NCBI RefSeq assembly: GCF_008923725.1
Contig: NZ_WBPF01000013.1
Location: forward strand, 496,001-560,000
Source: Bacillus sp. CH140a_4T
Lineage (GTDB): Bacteria > Bacillota > Bacilli > Bacillales > Bacillaceae_G
Direction of reading: 5' to 3'
Length of the DNA stretch: 64,000 nucleotides
Shown here: positions 1-7,739 of the stretch, one piece after another
Layout of the letters: each line of letters begins with the position of its first letter
Numbering within the stretch: position 1 is the stretch's first letter
Program-made: the position numbers and the translations under genes
Notes under the pieces: generated by a model
Told to the model about the DNA's origin: nothing
What the model saw: the letters and a program-made list of their open reading frames with translations, nothing else
Databases searched by the model: none

Positions 1-27
1 AATTTTTATATAAAACATCTAAATTTT

Positions 28-52
28 AACAGCCCTTCAAAAGGCTGTTTTT
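28..52 (+). terminator. Rho-independent terminator of an upstream gene
   Basis: A 7-bp GC-rich stem (AACAGCC/GGCTGTT) is followed by a T-rich run. The gene it serves lies before the window. Confidence 0.7.
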
Positions 53-126
53 CTTCTGTCTAATTTTACAAATTGAAAAATTTCATAAAGAAAATAAGAA
101 AAATGCAAAATAATTAAAGTTAATTG

Positions 127-156
127 TTGACGTGATGCTTTTATTATCGGTATCAT
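127..156 (+). promoter_or_regulatory. Probable sigma-A promoter of the 230-1069 gene
   Basis: TTGACG (127-132) and TATCAT (151-156) are 18 nt apart and lie about 75 nt before the start codon. The match is good at -35 and fair at -10; there is no experimental support. Confidence 0.5.
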
Positions 157-229
157 AAATCTTCGTGAGCAATTATTTTTCGTTATACGATTTTTTTATT
201 ATTACTGAATTTTTGAGAGGAGAAATTAG

Positions 230-1069
230 ATGTCAGTTAAGAAGAAAACGCAAGTACGCACCGGCAAAATGGTACGTGAACTAATGTTAGCAGACGAAGA
301 TGTAAATGCTTCGCTAATTATGGTATATAGTGAAAACGGTGTAAACGCAGAAATTAAAATCGAGGGCTTAACGCCGAAATGTAACGAAGAATTATTTTTG
401 AGCGGAAACGTGGATTGGAACAAGAGTGTTATTTATAAAATTGTTGATTTCACTGGGAACGCTGAAGTTGGTAAAGTTACATTAACAGCGATGAACAAAA
501 ACAATGTTTCTCTAGAAGTTGAACGCGTTATGTGGAGCAAAGAGAATAAAGAAGCTGCTGAACAAGAAGAAACAGTTGTAGAAGCTACTCCGAAAAAAGA
601 AGTAGTTGTAGAAGCTCCAAAAGCAGTTACACCTGCTCCAAAACCTGTTACGCGAGTAGAAACACCTGTAGCACCTAAACCTACTCCGGTACCAACGCCG
701 AAGCCAGTAAGTGTAGAAGCAGCTGTGGAATTATCTACTCCAGCACCTGTGAAAAAAGCAGTACCAACTCCAGTTACAAAGCAAGAGACAGCACCGGTCG
801 CTCCTGCAAAACCGAAGCAACCTGCTTTGACTGAAACAAATACAAAACTACAAGAAAATTATGTGAAACTCGTGAAAAAGACAATTGAAGTTTGTCAAGA
901 TTACGAGCTTGGCATCGACATAGATGATTCTATTGAAAGCTTAAAACAAGAACTACAAAGCCAAGGTATTAGCGTTACATTTGACAAAGAAATTATGGAC
1001 GTTGTAAATCGCCTTCGTTCTTTACAAGATAAAGGAATCAAAGTAGAAAAAGTACTTAATTTACTATAA
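230..1069 (+). CDS. Pro/Ala/Val-rich linker protein of unknown function
   Basis: This 279-aa protein starts at an ATG after the ribosome site GAGAGGAG. Residues 1-105 look like a compact domain. Residues 110-205 are a low-complexity Pro/Ala/Val/Thr/Lys tract with repeated PKPV/APKP motifs. The last 70 residues form a charged, probably helical domain. There is no signal peptide or membrane segment, so it is likely cytosolic. The layout of two small domains joined by an extended linker suggests a scaffold or adaptor, but I recognise no family. It converges on lipM, with which it shares a terminator palindrome. Confidence 0.75.
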   Translation: MSVKKKTQVRTGKMVRELMLADEDVNASLIMVYSENGVNAEIKIEGLTPKCNEELFLSGNVDWNKSVIYKIVDFTGNAEVGKVTLTAMNKNNVSLEVERVMWSKENKEAAEQEETVVEATPKKEVVVEAPKAVTPAPKPVTRVETPVAPKPTPVPTPKPVSVEAAVELSTPAPVKKAVPTPVTKQETAPVAPAKPKQPALTETNTKLQENYVKLVKKTIEVCQDYELGIDIDDSIESLKQELQSQGISVTFDKEIMDVVNRLRSLQDKGIKVEKVLNLL

Positions 1070-1108
1070 GAAATAAGAGGTGGCAATTGCCACCTCTTAT
1101 TTCTTATA
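1065..1108. terminator. Bidirectional terminator, perfect 44-bp palindrome
   Basis: Every base from 1065 to 1108 pairs with its mirror. The palindrome contains the stop codons of both convergent genes (1067-1069 on +, 1097-1099 on -). The stem has a GC-rich centre and A/T-rich ends, so it can terminate transcription from either side. Confidence 0.9.
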
Positions 1109-1933
1109 ATTCCATTCCTTACTTTCATACTTCTCTTTTGCTAATGTTTGCACTTCATGTAACTGTTCTTCTGTTAATTCATACGGAACAAGCTCTACAT
1201 CTAATCCTTTTTCAAACCCAACCTCAAACGCTTTAATTAACTGTTCGATTGTAAACGTACGGTCTGTTAATTCATTAATTGCTACCGCTTTAGAAGAGAA
1301 CATACTCTTCATACGCTCTTTCACACGTTCATTCGGGAATAAAAACAGATCGTATAACTCATCTAAATCTATTTCTAACGGAATCGATCCGTGCTGCAAA
1401 ATCACACCTTTTTGGCGTGTTTGAGCACTACCTGCGATTTTTCTTCCTTCTACTACAATTTCATACCAAGACGGTGCATCAAAGCATACGCCTGAACGTG
1501 GATTTTTTAAATTTTCACGGTCTGCTTCTGTTTTTGGAACTGCATAATACGCTTCTAATCCTAATGCCTTAAAACCATCTAATAAACCTTGCGAAATAAT
1601 ACGATACGCTTCTGTAACTGTTTTTGGCATATTTGGATGATCTTCAGACACAATAACACTGTACGTTAATTCTTTATCATGTAGTACACCCCTGCCGCCT
1701 GTTTGACGACGAACGAATCCATATTTCTTTTCGTTAACTACATCCATATTAATATCTTTTTCAACACGCTGGAAATACCCAACTGTTAATGTTGGTACTT
1801 CCCATTCATAAAAACGAATGGTTGGTGGCATTTTTTTTTCACTTTGCCAATTTAATAAACATTCATCTAACGCCATATTAAATGCCGGCGAACATTGACC
1901 AGAGTTAATATAACACCATTTTTCTTTTCCCAT
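1097..1933 (-). CDS. lipM: Octanoyltransferase LipM
   Basis: LipM transfers octanoyl groups from acyl carrier protein to the glycine-cleavage H protein, the first step of lipoate assembly in Bacillus. The 278-aa length equals that of B. subtilis LipM. The fold motifs [11 protein letters not shown] (residues 75-85) and GSAQTR are present, and Cys150 in [12 protein letters not shown] matches the catalytic cysteine. I chose the ATG at 1933 over the one at 1945 because AGGTG lies just before it and the length then fits the family. It is followed on the other strand by yqhL, as in B. subtilis. Its substrate links it to the gcv operon at 11-15 kb. Confidence 0.93.
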   Translation of the reverse strand: MGKEKWCYINSGQCSPAFNMALDECLLNWQSEKKMPPTIRFYEWEVPTLTVGYFQRVEKDINMDVVNEKKYGFVRRQTGGRGVLHDKELTYSVIVSEDHPNMPKTVTEAYRIISQGLLDGFKALGLEAYYAVPKTEADRENLKNPRSGVCFDAPSWYEIVVEGRKIAGSAQTRQKGVILQHGSIPLEIDLDELYDLFLFPNERVKERMKSMFSSKAVAINELTDRTFTIEQLIKAFEVGFEKGLDVELVPYELTEEQLHEVQTLAKEKYESKEWNYKK

Positions 1934-2103
1934 CCTGCACCTCATATAACCAATTATTTTTCACATTCTCTAGTCTACCAAATTCGACAAAATTTGTGAA
2001 AGAATACGAAATTTCTTCTTATTATGCAAATGAATCTGTTGCATAAATACATACGGGCATTATAATATTGAAGTAGGATAAGAAAAAAGGGAGCGATAGA
2101 ACC

Positions 2104-2487
2104 GTGTCAACAACTTGGATTATTTTATTAGCCGTAATCGTAGCGTTCATCGGCTACACTGTATGGATGTATTTCTATCAGAGAAAATTAATTAAAACAC
2201 TTTCAGAAGAAGAGTTTCGCGCTGGCTACCGTAAAGCACAGCTTATCGATATTCGCGAAGCAGACGAATATACTGCAGGGCATATTTTAGGCGCACGTAA
2301 CATTCCATTATCACAAATTCGCCTTCGTCATAAAGAACTTCGCAAAGATCAACCAGTTTACTTATACTGCCAAAGCGGATTCCGTACTGGTCGTGCAGCT
2401 CAATACTTAAAGAAACAAGGCTACAAAGATTTCTACCAATTACAAGGTGGATTCAAAACGTGGACTGGAAAAATTAAAAAGAAATAA
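2104..2487 (+). CDS. yqhL: Membrane-anchored rhodanese-like protein YqhL
   Basis: Rhodaneses carry persulfide sulfur on an active-site cysteine. This 127-aa protein has one N-terminal membrane helix (residues 4-24) followed by a single rhodanese domain. Features include IDIREADEY, GHILGARNIP and the active-site loop YCQSGFRTGR with Cys89. Translation starts at a GTG with GGGAGCG upstream. The domain faces the cytosol if the N-terminus is outside. Position next to lipM matches B. subtilis yqhL. The physiological acceptor is not known to me. Confidence 0.88.
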   Translation: MSTTWIILLAVIVAFIGYTVWMYFYQRKLIKTLSEEEFRAGYRKAQLIDIREADEYTAGHILGARNIPLSQIRLRHKELRKDQPVYLYCQSGFRTGRAAQYLKKQGYKDFYQLQGGFKTWTGKIKKK

Positions 2488-2496
2488 TAACATACA

Positions 2497-2525
2497 AAAA
2501 CTAGCTGAATGATTCAGCTAGTTTT
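2497..2525. terminator. Bidirectional terminator between yqhL and the lipoprotein gene
   Basis: A 14-bp perfect stem with AAAACTAGCTGAAT on one side, a one-base loop, and T-runs on both strands. It ends two bases before the stop codon of the convergent gene. Confidence 0.85.
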
Positions 2526-2526
2526 T

Positions 2527-3087
2527 TCATTCCATATTATTTGCAATGTATAATAAATTTTTCTTAATCACATCTTGATCATTCTCTTGTGCATTACGAT
2601 ACAAGAGCTGATATTCAAGTCCTTTCTCTTTCCATATAAGCGTAGCAAATTCATCTCCTTGCCCAGAGTCATCCTTATTTTTAAAATAAGCGAATGCTCC
2701 ACTATTCAATTTCATTTGTTCTTGAAATCGCTTCTCTTCCACGAGATCCGGAAAACTATAAGGAAAATTCGCAACATTTAACTCAATATACTCATTCCTA
2801 CCTGGCTCCTGCTGTTTATATTTAATCATTAAGACAACCTTCTTCTTTCCAATCGTTCTGACTTCCCCCTTCACATCACTCGTAATGTCATACGGTAAAA
2901 ACGCCGGAACTTTAAATTTCACTGGAAAATATTTTGGAAGCTCCTTCAGCGGAATAGGATCCGTAACACGATCCATAACTCCCCCTGTTGTTCCCACAAA
3001 GTTTTTTTCTTCTTGCATCGTTTGCTGAAACGAACACGAACTAAGCATGAAACTAGAAAACACGAAACAAATGATTCTTTTTTTCAA
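2527..3087 (-). CDS. Putative lipoprotein of unknown function
   Basis: This 186-aa product has a lipoprotein signal: a KKR start, a hydrophobic stretch and the lipobox LSSC at about residues 15-18, so it is probably attached to the outer face of the membrane. The start codon is TTG, with AAGGGCGG seven bases upstream; no nearer ATG keeps the signal peptide. The mature part is charged and has no motif I recognise. It is divergent from the broken LacI-type gene and 290 bp away from it, so shared control is possible but not shown. Confidence 0.75.
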   Translation of the reverse strand: MKKRIICFVFSSFMLSSCSFQQTMQEEKNFVGTTGGVMDRVTDPIPLKELPKYFPVKFKVPAFLPYDITSDVKGEVRTIGKKKVVLMIKYKQQEPGRNEYIELNVANFPYSFPDLVEEKRFQEQMKLNSGAFAYFKNKDDSGQGDEFATLIWKEKGLEYQLLYRNAQENDQDVIKKNLLYIANNME

Positions 3088-3303
3088 TTTGTTTCCGCCC
3101 TTTCATACCGCTCTCTTAACGAACGAAGCGTTTATATGCTCTTCATATTCGCTTCGCTACCAAACTCCACCTTTGAAAACTTTCCACGTTATTCTCACAC
3201 ATTTTGACAAAACTATTTTGCAAACAAAAAGACCCCTATCATTCTTACGCCCAAGTCAAAAGGTTACGCGAATAAAAAGAAGCCTTATTAATACCATAGA
3301 TTG

Positions 3304-3317
3304 TGAAAAGCTTTTCA
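3304..3317. promoter_or_regulatory. 14-bp perfect palindrome, candidate LacI-family operator
   Basis: TGAAAAGCTTTTCA reads the same on both strands and lies 60 bp before the LacI-type start. A TATAAT (3352-3357) follows. LacI-family regulators bind such palindromes and often control themselves; assignment to this regulator is inference. Confidence 0.5.
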
Positions 3318-3377
3318 GGTCAAGATTTTTTCATTCTTATTATTTTCCCTTTATAATAAGAGGAAGAGGTGATACAT

Positions 3378-4354
3378 ATGGCCAATATAAAACAAATTGC
3401 AAAAACCGCTGGTGTATCCATATCAACTGTTTCCCGCGTCCTTAATAATCACCCTTACGTAAAAGAAGAAAAACGTAAGCGTGTTCTAGATGCTGTTGAA
3501 GAATTGAACTATGCAAAAATATAAATGCTATTCATTTAATAAAGGGAAAAACATATACGATCGGTGTTATGCTCCCTTTCATTAACCTTCCATACTTCAG
3601 TACCATTATTGAAGGAATCGGAAACGAAGCGTTAGCAGCTGGATATCACATTAATTTATGCCAAACAAATTACGATAGCCTCGAAGAGATTCGTGTTCTT
3701 GAAATGATGAAAATGAAACAATTCGACGGGATGATTATTTGCTCTCGAACGAGTTCTTGGGAACAAATTGAACCTTTCGCAAAATTTGCTCCTATTATTT
3801 CATGTGAAAAAATGAACCACCCCCTCATTTCATCTGTCTACGTAGATCATTATGAAGGCTTCCGTCTCGGCACCGCCTATTTACTTAGTAAAGGCCATGA
3901 AAAAATCGGGATTTGTTTAGCAAGAAAAACAAGTGTAAATTCCATGGAACGTGAAAAAGCGTTTGCTGATACACTTCGTAACGAAGGTAAAACGTTACAT
4001 CCCGAATGGATTTTTCATCAATGCTATACAATGCAAGACGGTGCACAAATACTCCATCGTATTTTAAACATGAAAAATCGTCCAACCGCTATTTTTACAG
4101 CGAATGATCAAGTTGCAGCTGGTTTATTAACAGAAGCGCGAAAACAAGGTCTTCGAGTCCCTGAAGACCTTGCTATCCTTGGATTTGATAATCATGAAAT
4201 TTCAAAGGCGTTAGAAATTTCAACAATTGAACATCCCGGTCTCGCAATGGGCTCACATGCTTTTTCTTTATTCCATAAACAGATCCAAAGCGAGCAAATT
4301 GCCGGTAACGCAGAAGAGCTTTCATTCCATTTAATTGAGCGAGATACTGTCTAA
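3378..4354 (+). pseudogene. LacI-family transcriptional regulator, frameshifted after codon 48
   Basis: The start at 3378 has GAGGTG upstream. The first 48 codons encode a typical LacI helix-turn-helix (IKQIAKTAGVSISTVSRVLN). The frame then stops at 3522-3524, just after five A residues (3515-3519). One extra A there restores a single 325-codon frame running through NINAIHLIKGK and then TIGVMLPF, the standard hinge and start of the periplasmic-binding-protein-like effector domain, and onward to 4354. All later regions look intact, including GFDNHEISKAL. It is therefore a recent one-base deletion, a phase-variable poly-A tract, or a sequencing error. The ligand and target genes cannot be told from context. 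Confidence 0.88.
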
Positions 4355-4356
4355 AA

Positions 4357-4384
4357 AAAGAGCGTTACCTATAGCGCTCTTTTT
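4357..4384 (+). terminator. Terminator of the LacI-type gene
   Basis: AAAGAGCG/CGCTCTTT stem with a 10-base loop and a T-run directly after the stop codon. Confidence 0.75.
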
Positions 4385-4398
4385 CAGCTCTTCACCTA

Positions 4399-4446
4399 TT
4401 GACTTTATATTTTTACTCGCATATAATGAACCTAACGAACGGTAGG
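4399..4446 (+). promoter_or_regulatory. Promoter and TetR operator of the SMR regulator gene
   Basis: TTGACT (4399-4404) and TATAAT (4422-4427) are spaced by 17 nt, a near-consensus sigma-A promoter. The 16-bp imperfect palindrome CCTAACGAACGGTAGG (4431-4446) lies over the likely transcription start. An almost identical copy precedes the exporter genes at 5075, so this is probably the operator of the TetR protein. Confidence 0.8.
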
Positions 4447-4458
4447 TAGGGGATGAAA

Positions 4459-5034
4459 ATGACAGCAAACCGCATTAAAGCTGTAGCACTTTCTCATTTC
4501 GCACGCTACGGCTATGAAGGAACTTCATTAGCAAATATTGCTCAAGAAGTTGGGATTAAAAAGCCATCGATTTACGCACACTTTAAAGGAAAGGAAGAGC
4601 TATATTTTATATGCTTAGAATCCGCTCTTCAAAAAGATTTACAGAGCTTCACTGACGATATCGAAAATTTTTCAAATTCGTCTACTGAAGAATCGCTCTT
4701 ACAGTTACTAAAGGGCTACGCAAAACGATTTGGTGAAAGTGAAGAATCAATGTTTTGGTTACGAACTTCCTATTTTCCGCCCGATGCATTTCGTGAACAA
4801 ATTATTGAAAAAGCGAATGCGCACATTGAAAACGTTGGAAAACTTTTATTCCCTATTTTTAAACAGGCAAACGAGCAAAGTGAACTCCATAACATTGAAG
4901 TAGAAGACGCTCTAGAAGCTTTCCTATGCTTACTGGACGGACTTATGGTTGAACTACTATTTGCAGGTTTAAATCGCTTTGAGACTCGTTTAAACGCCTC
5001 TTGGCAAGTATTTTGGCGAGGTCTTTCAAACTGA
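4459..5034 (+). CDS. TetR-family repressor of the paired SMR exporter
   Basis: The 191-aa protein has a classic N-terminal TetR helix-turn-helix (about residues 4-50: ALSHFARYGYEGTSLANIAQEVGIKKPSIYAHFKGKEEL) and a variable helical ligand-binding domain. I chose the ATG at 4459 over 4453 because AGGGG is six bases before it; at 4453 the ribosome site would touch the start codon. Direct linkage to two SMR genes and the shared palindrome suggest that it represses both itself and the exporter and is released by the exported cation. The ligand is not known. Confidence 0.88.
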   Translation: MTANRIKAVALSHFARYGYEGTSLANIAQEVGIKKPSIYAHFKGKEELYFICLESALQKDLQSFTDDIENFSNSSTEESLLQLLKGYAKRFGESEESMFWLRTSYFPPDAFREQIIEKANAHIENVGKLLFPIFKQANEQSELHNIEVEDALEAFLCLLDGLMVELLFAGLNRFETRLNASWQVFWRGLSN

Positions 5035-5064
5035 CGGATTGCTCCTTTGCAATGCGTCGTTTTT
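5033..5064 (+). terminator. Terminator or attenuator between tetR and the SMR genes
   Basis: GACG-ATTGC / GCAAT-CGTC stem with one G/G mismatch, followed by TTTTT. It overlaps the tetR stop, so readthrough to the SMR genes is probably partial. Confidence 0.65.
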
Positions 5065-5074
5065 AAGCCCTTTA

Positions 5075-5090
5075 CCTAACGACTGGTAGG
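5075..5090. promoter_or_regulatory. Second copy of the TetR operator, upstream of the SMR genes
   Basis: CCTAACGACTGGTAGG differs at only two of 16 positions from the copy at 4431-4446 and lies 15 bp before the SMR start codon. A possible -35 (TTGCAA, 5048-5053) precedes it, but the -10 is poor. Confidence 0.75.
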
Positions 5091-5105
5091 AAGGAGAAAT
5101 GACAT

Positions 5106-5438
5106 ATGGCATGGATTTATGTAATCATTGCTGGTATTATTGAAATCTTTTGGGTGATTGGACTTAAAAAAGCGGAGGCACCACTTGAATGGATTGGTGT
5201 TGCGTTATTAATTACAATTAGTTTCGTTTTATTATTTAGAGCTTATAAAGATTTACCTGTCGGCACTGTGTACGCCGTCTTTACAGGAATTGGAGCTGGT
5301 GGAATCGTTCTTACAGAGATTTTCATCTTCGGAGAACCTTTCTCTATCGTAAAAGTGTTATTAATCGGCTTAATCTTCTTCGGCGTAATTGGTTTAAAAC
5401 GAGTAACAGAAGAAAAAGAAGCGAAGGAGGCCGCATAA
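5106..5438 (+). CDS. SMR efflux subunit, YkkC/Gdx-like
   Basis: This 110-aa protein has four membrane helices typical of small multidrug resistance proteins. It carries the essential Glu13 in GIIEIFWVIGLKKA, plus VGTVYAVFTGIGA and a GVIGLK ending. The first-helix pattern with Trp16 and GLKK resembles the guanidinium-exporting (Gdx) branch and B. subtilis YkkC. It has a longer charged tail, EEKEAKEAA. It is one base from the second SMR gene, so the two probably form a heterodimer that exports a cation using the proton gradient. Unlike ykkCD genes it has no guanidine riboswitch in front, only the TetR operator. Confidence 0.85.
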   Translation: MAWIYVIIAGIIEIFWVIGLKKAEAPLEWIGVALLITISFVLLFRAYKDLPVGTVYAVFTGIGAGGIVLTEIFIFGEPFSIVKVLLIGLIFFGVIGLKRVTEEKEAKEAA

Positions 5439-5439
5439 A

Positions 5440-5754
5440 ATGGCTTGGGTATTTTTAATTCTAGCTGGTATTTGTGAAATTATTGGTGTACTCTTTATGA
5501 AAGTAGCCACTGAAAAGAAAGGCTGGGCACCAAAAGTTATTTTAATCGCTAACTTCAGCGTAAGCTTCTTCTTCTTATCTCTAGCGATGGATACATTACC
5601 GATGGGAACTGCTTACGCAATTTGGACTGGAATCGGAACTGCCGGAAGTGCGCTTCTAGGTATTCTTATTTTCCGTGAATCAGCGGATTGGCGCCGTCTT
5701 GCCTTCTTAAGCTGCATTCTATGCGGCGCTGTTGGCTTAAAATTATTAAGCTAA
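5440..5754 (+). CDS. SMR efflux subunit, YkkD-like
   Basis: The 104-aa partner subunit has four membrane helices, Glu13 in AGICEIIGVLFMK, and the family motif PMGTAYAIWTGIGTAGSALLGIL. The ending CGAVGLKLLS is close to that of B. subtilis YkkD. The ribosome site AAGGAGG lies inside the end of the previous gene, so translation is coupled. Function as an obligate pair with the upstream subunit is inferred from family knowledge. Confidence 0.85.
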   Translation: MAWVFLILAGICEIIGVLFMKVATEKKGWAPKVILIANFSVSFFFLSLAMDTLPMGTAYAIWTGIGTAGSALLGILIFRESADWRRLAFLSCILCGAVGLKLLS

Positions 5755-5769
5755 CGTGAGGTGAATGTC

Positions 5770-6027
5770 ATGTGGAAAGAAAAAGGAAAACAAATGCTAG
5801 CATGGATTACACTCGGGATCGTCATTCTACTGCAAATCAGTTTTCACATAATAGAATGGTTGTTTCATAAAGTAATATCCATTCTTACATTTCTTCCTAA
5901 CATGGCACTTGAAATTGCATCTATTGTTTGGTCAGTTATTGCCTCCATTACAATCGTCATTATATGGAGTATCGCCAAACTATGGAATAAAATATATAAA
6001 AAGGACAGTACTTCTGAAAAAGAGTAA
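5770..6027 (+). CDS. Small membrane protein downstream of the SMR pair
   Basis: This 85-aa protein has two probable membrane helices (about residues 10-33 and 42-68) and a lysine-rich tail. I chose the ATG at 5770, with GAGGTGA just upstream, rather than the GTG at 5761, which is part of that ribosome site. It follows the YkkD-like gene by 15 bp, so it is probably cotranscribed. I do not recognise the family. Confidence 0.65.
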   Translation: MWKEKGKQMLAWITLGIVILLQISFHIIEWLFHKVISILTFLPNMALEIASIVWSVIASITIVIIWSIAKLWNKIYKKDSTSEKE

Positions 6028-6038
6028 CTGTCCTTTTT
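5998..6038. terminator. Terminator ending the tetR-SMR operon
   Basis: AAAAAGGACAGT/ACTGTCCTTTTT stem. It includes the stop codon of the small membrane protein and ends five bases before the convergent gene, so it can serve both. Confidence 0.85.
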
Positions 6039-6042
6039 ATAT

Positions 6043-6228
6043 TCATTCGGAATTTCTGTAGAAGTTTGATGTGATAAGACAAAGAAGACCAACGATGACA
6101 ATACTTATTCCAATTCCTTTATGCAAATTAGGAATTGGTGATGGGATATCTGAGTAAAAATTTGCTAATATGAGACCGATTGAAAATAAAAATACCCCTA
6201 TTCTATATAACCATTTTCTTTTACTCAT
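6043..6228 (-). CDS. Small two-helix membrane protein, unknown function
   Basis: A 61-aa product with two hydrophobic segments (about 8-25 and 39-54). The start at 6228 has GGGGGA six bases upstream; longer readings add an unlikely Lys/Arg- and Cys-rich head. No family recognised. Confidence 0.55.
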   Translation of the reverse strand: MSKRKWLYRIGVFLFSIGLILANFYSDIPSPIPNLHKGIGISIVIVGLLCLITSNFYRNSE

Positions 6229-6298
6229 CATTCTCCCCCTATCATTTTTCATACACTCCTTTCTTTTGGACATACTACCTAAAAAAGGAGTGAATAAT

Positions 6299-6451
6299 AT
6301 GCAAAATTCTATACATAAGCAGATCCTATTTTTATTTTTCCTCTTTCTCATTCTCGTTATCGTTTTCAGCTTTATATTACATACTCCAAAAGATGTTGTA
6401 CCAAACAGCCTCTCTGTTTATAAACTCTTACTTTCATATTGTCGTTATTGA
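6299..6451 (+). CDS. Single-pass membrane mini-protein
   Basis: A 50-aa product with a strong ribosome site (AAGGAG, eight bases before the ATG) and one long hydrophobic helix rich in Phe/Leu/Ile (residues 8-27). It is followed at once by a good terminator, which supports a real gene. Function unknown. Confidence 0.5.
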   Translation: MQNSIHKQILFLFFLFLILVIVFSFILHTPKDVVPNSLSVYKLLLSYCRY

Positions 6452-6453
6452 AT

Positions 6454-6480
6454 AAGGTGCCTTATACAAGGCACCTTTTA
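6454..6480. terminator. Bidirectional terminator
   Basis: AAGGTGCCTT/AAGGCACCTT perfect stem with a four-base loop between two convergent genes. Confidence 0.85.
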
Positions 6481-7071
6481 AAATTCTCTCTTCTCATATA
6501 ATTTCACTGAAACGAAGATAGATACTATGAACATGCATATTGAACTAACGAATAACATGCTGTTATATAATTGAATTTGTTCCATGCTGATTTCAAAGAA
6601 CATGGTACCAATTGCTGTCGGTGCTATTAGTATGAAAAGCGTAATAAAAGAAGCTTTTTTATACCCAAACCAAAACAATATCGGTAATACAGTGCTTAAA
6701 TATATAAAAACAAAGCCAGAAATCGTAATTACTGTTGTCGTTATAAATTCAAAAGTTCCATCTTCAAATCGATTGATTACTACAGGACTAGACACTATCA
6801 TACTTATAATAAAAATAATAAGTGCCATTATGTATTTAGCTAACACAATTTGCTTTTTCGCTAGCGGTAAACTATTTACTATTACTTCACTATTATATTT
6901 TTTATCGTCATTGAATGTTTTTAAAATTGCTATTACTGGAATTATAGCTGACATAATTATGTAAAAACTTTTAATATCTATTAATGTCATATACAAGAGA
7001 AGAGGATAGATTAAGTGCCATATTAAATACTTCCATTGCATGATAAAGTCTTTTATTATAAGTTGCTTCAC
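6478..7071 (-). CDS. ABC-2 type permease, fourth paralog of the YtrA-type operon
   Basis: The 197-aa membrane protein has about six hydrophobic helices. Its N-terminus KQLIIKDFIMQWK repeats that of the three permeases before it, and the shared block around the first cytosolic loop (NSLPLAKKQIVLAKYI) is also present. I chose the GTG at 7071 because AAGGAGGG lies six bases before it and the protein then aligns with its sisters. It is the last gene of the operon, 13 bp after the third permease, and ends at a terminator. The substrate is unknown. Confidence 0.8.
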   Translation of the reverse strand: MKQLIIKDFIMQWKYLIWHLIYPLLLYMTLIDIKSFYIIMSAIIPVIAILKTFNDDKKYNSEVIVNSLPLAKKQIVLAKYIMALIIFIISMIVSSPVVINRFEDGTFEFITTTVITISGFVFIYLSTVLPILFWFGYKKASFITLFILIAPTAIGTMFFEISMEQIQLYNSMLFVSSICMFIVSIFVSVKLYEKREF

Positions 7072-7084
7072 AATCGCTCCCTCC

Positions 7085-7708
7085 TTATAAATCACGCTCA
7101 TTGTACAAATGAATTGAGATAAACATAGACATAACATATAAAAGAAGCAATCCTGCTATAAAACAACTATTTACAACAAGACTCGTGTTCCAAACATTCT
7201 CTACATCTAACCATACGTTACTTACAATCAGTCCACTTAAATACCCAAATGCAATTCCGATGAAGGGAGCAATTTGTTTTGCACTGCTATATCCTACTGA
7301 AAATTCAATTGGGGGTACAATTATGCTATAAACCAATCCTCCCGTTATTCCGCCAAGAATCTCTCCCCATAACATAAACGCAGTTGTATTTTCATTTTGC
7401 AACTGGATTAAACTAATCACAAGTGAGAAAAAAACACCTAAAGTAACTAAAATACTTATAAATATGTATTTTGCTATGACAATTTCCTTACGCTGAAACG
7501 GTAAACTATTTATTACCATTTCACTTTTATTCCTATCCTCATAAATCATCGACAGCATCATGCCAAGAACAGGTATAAACATAATAAATGTCATCAAAAA
7601 ACTATCACTACGAAAATCAACAATAGCAAGGAAGAACAAACATATTAAATACACAAAACTTAACTTTCTTTGCAACATCATATCTTTTAAGACTAATTGC
7701 TTGATCAT
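7085..7708 (-). CDS. ABC-2 type permease, third paralog
   Basis: This 207-aa protein has six predicted membrane helices, begins KQLVLKDMMLQRK and carries the block NSLPFQRKEIVIAKYIF found in all four paralogs. A clear AGGAGG precedes the ATG. It would pair with the ATPase encoded at 9036-9908. This permease family (ABC2_membrane_5 type) occurs in ytr-like and antibiotic-export operons. Confidence 0.82.
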   Translation of the reverse strand: MIKQLVLKDMMLQRKLSFVYLICLFFLAIVDFRSDSFLMTFIMFIPVLGMMLSMIYEDRNKSEMVINSLPFQRKEIVIAKYIFISILVTLGVFFSLVISLIQLQNENTTAFMLWGEILGGITGGLVYSIIVPPIEFSVGYSSAKQIAPFIGIAFGYLSGLIVSNVWLDVENVWNTSLVVNSCFIAGLLLLYVMSMFISIHLYNERDL

Positions 7709-7739
7709 GTTTTTCCCTCCTAATATGAAAATGCCCCTT

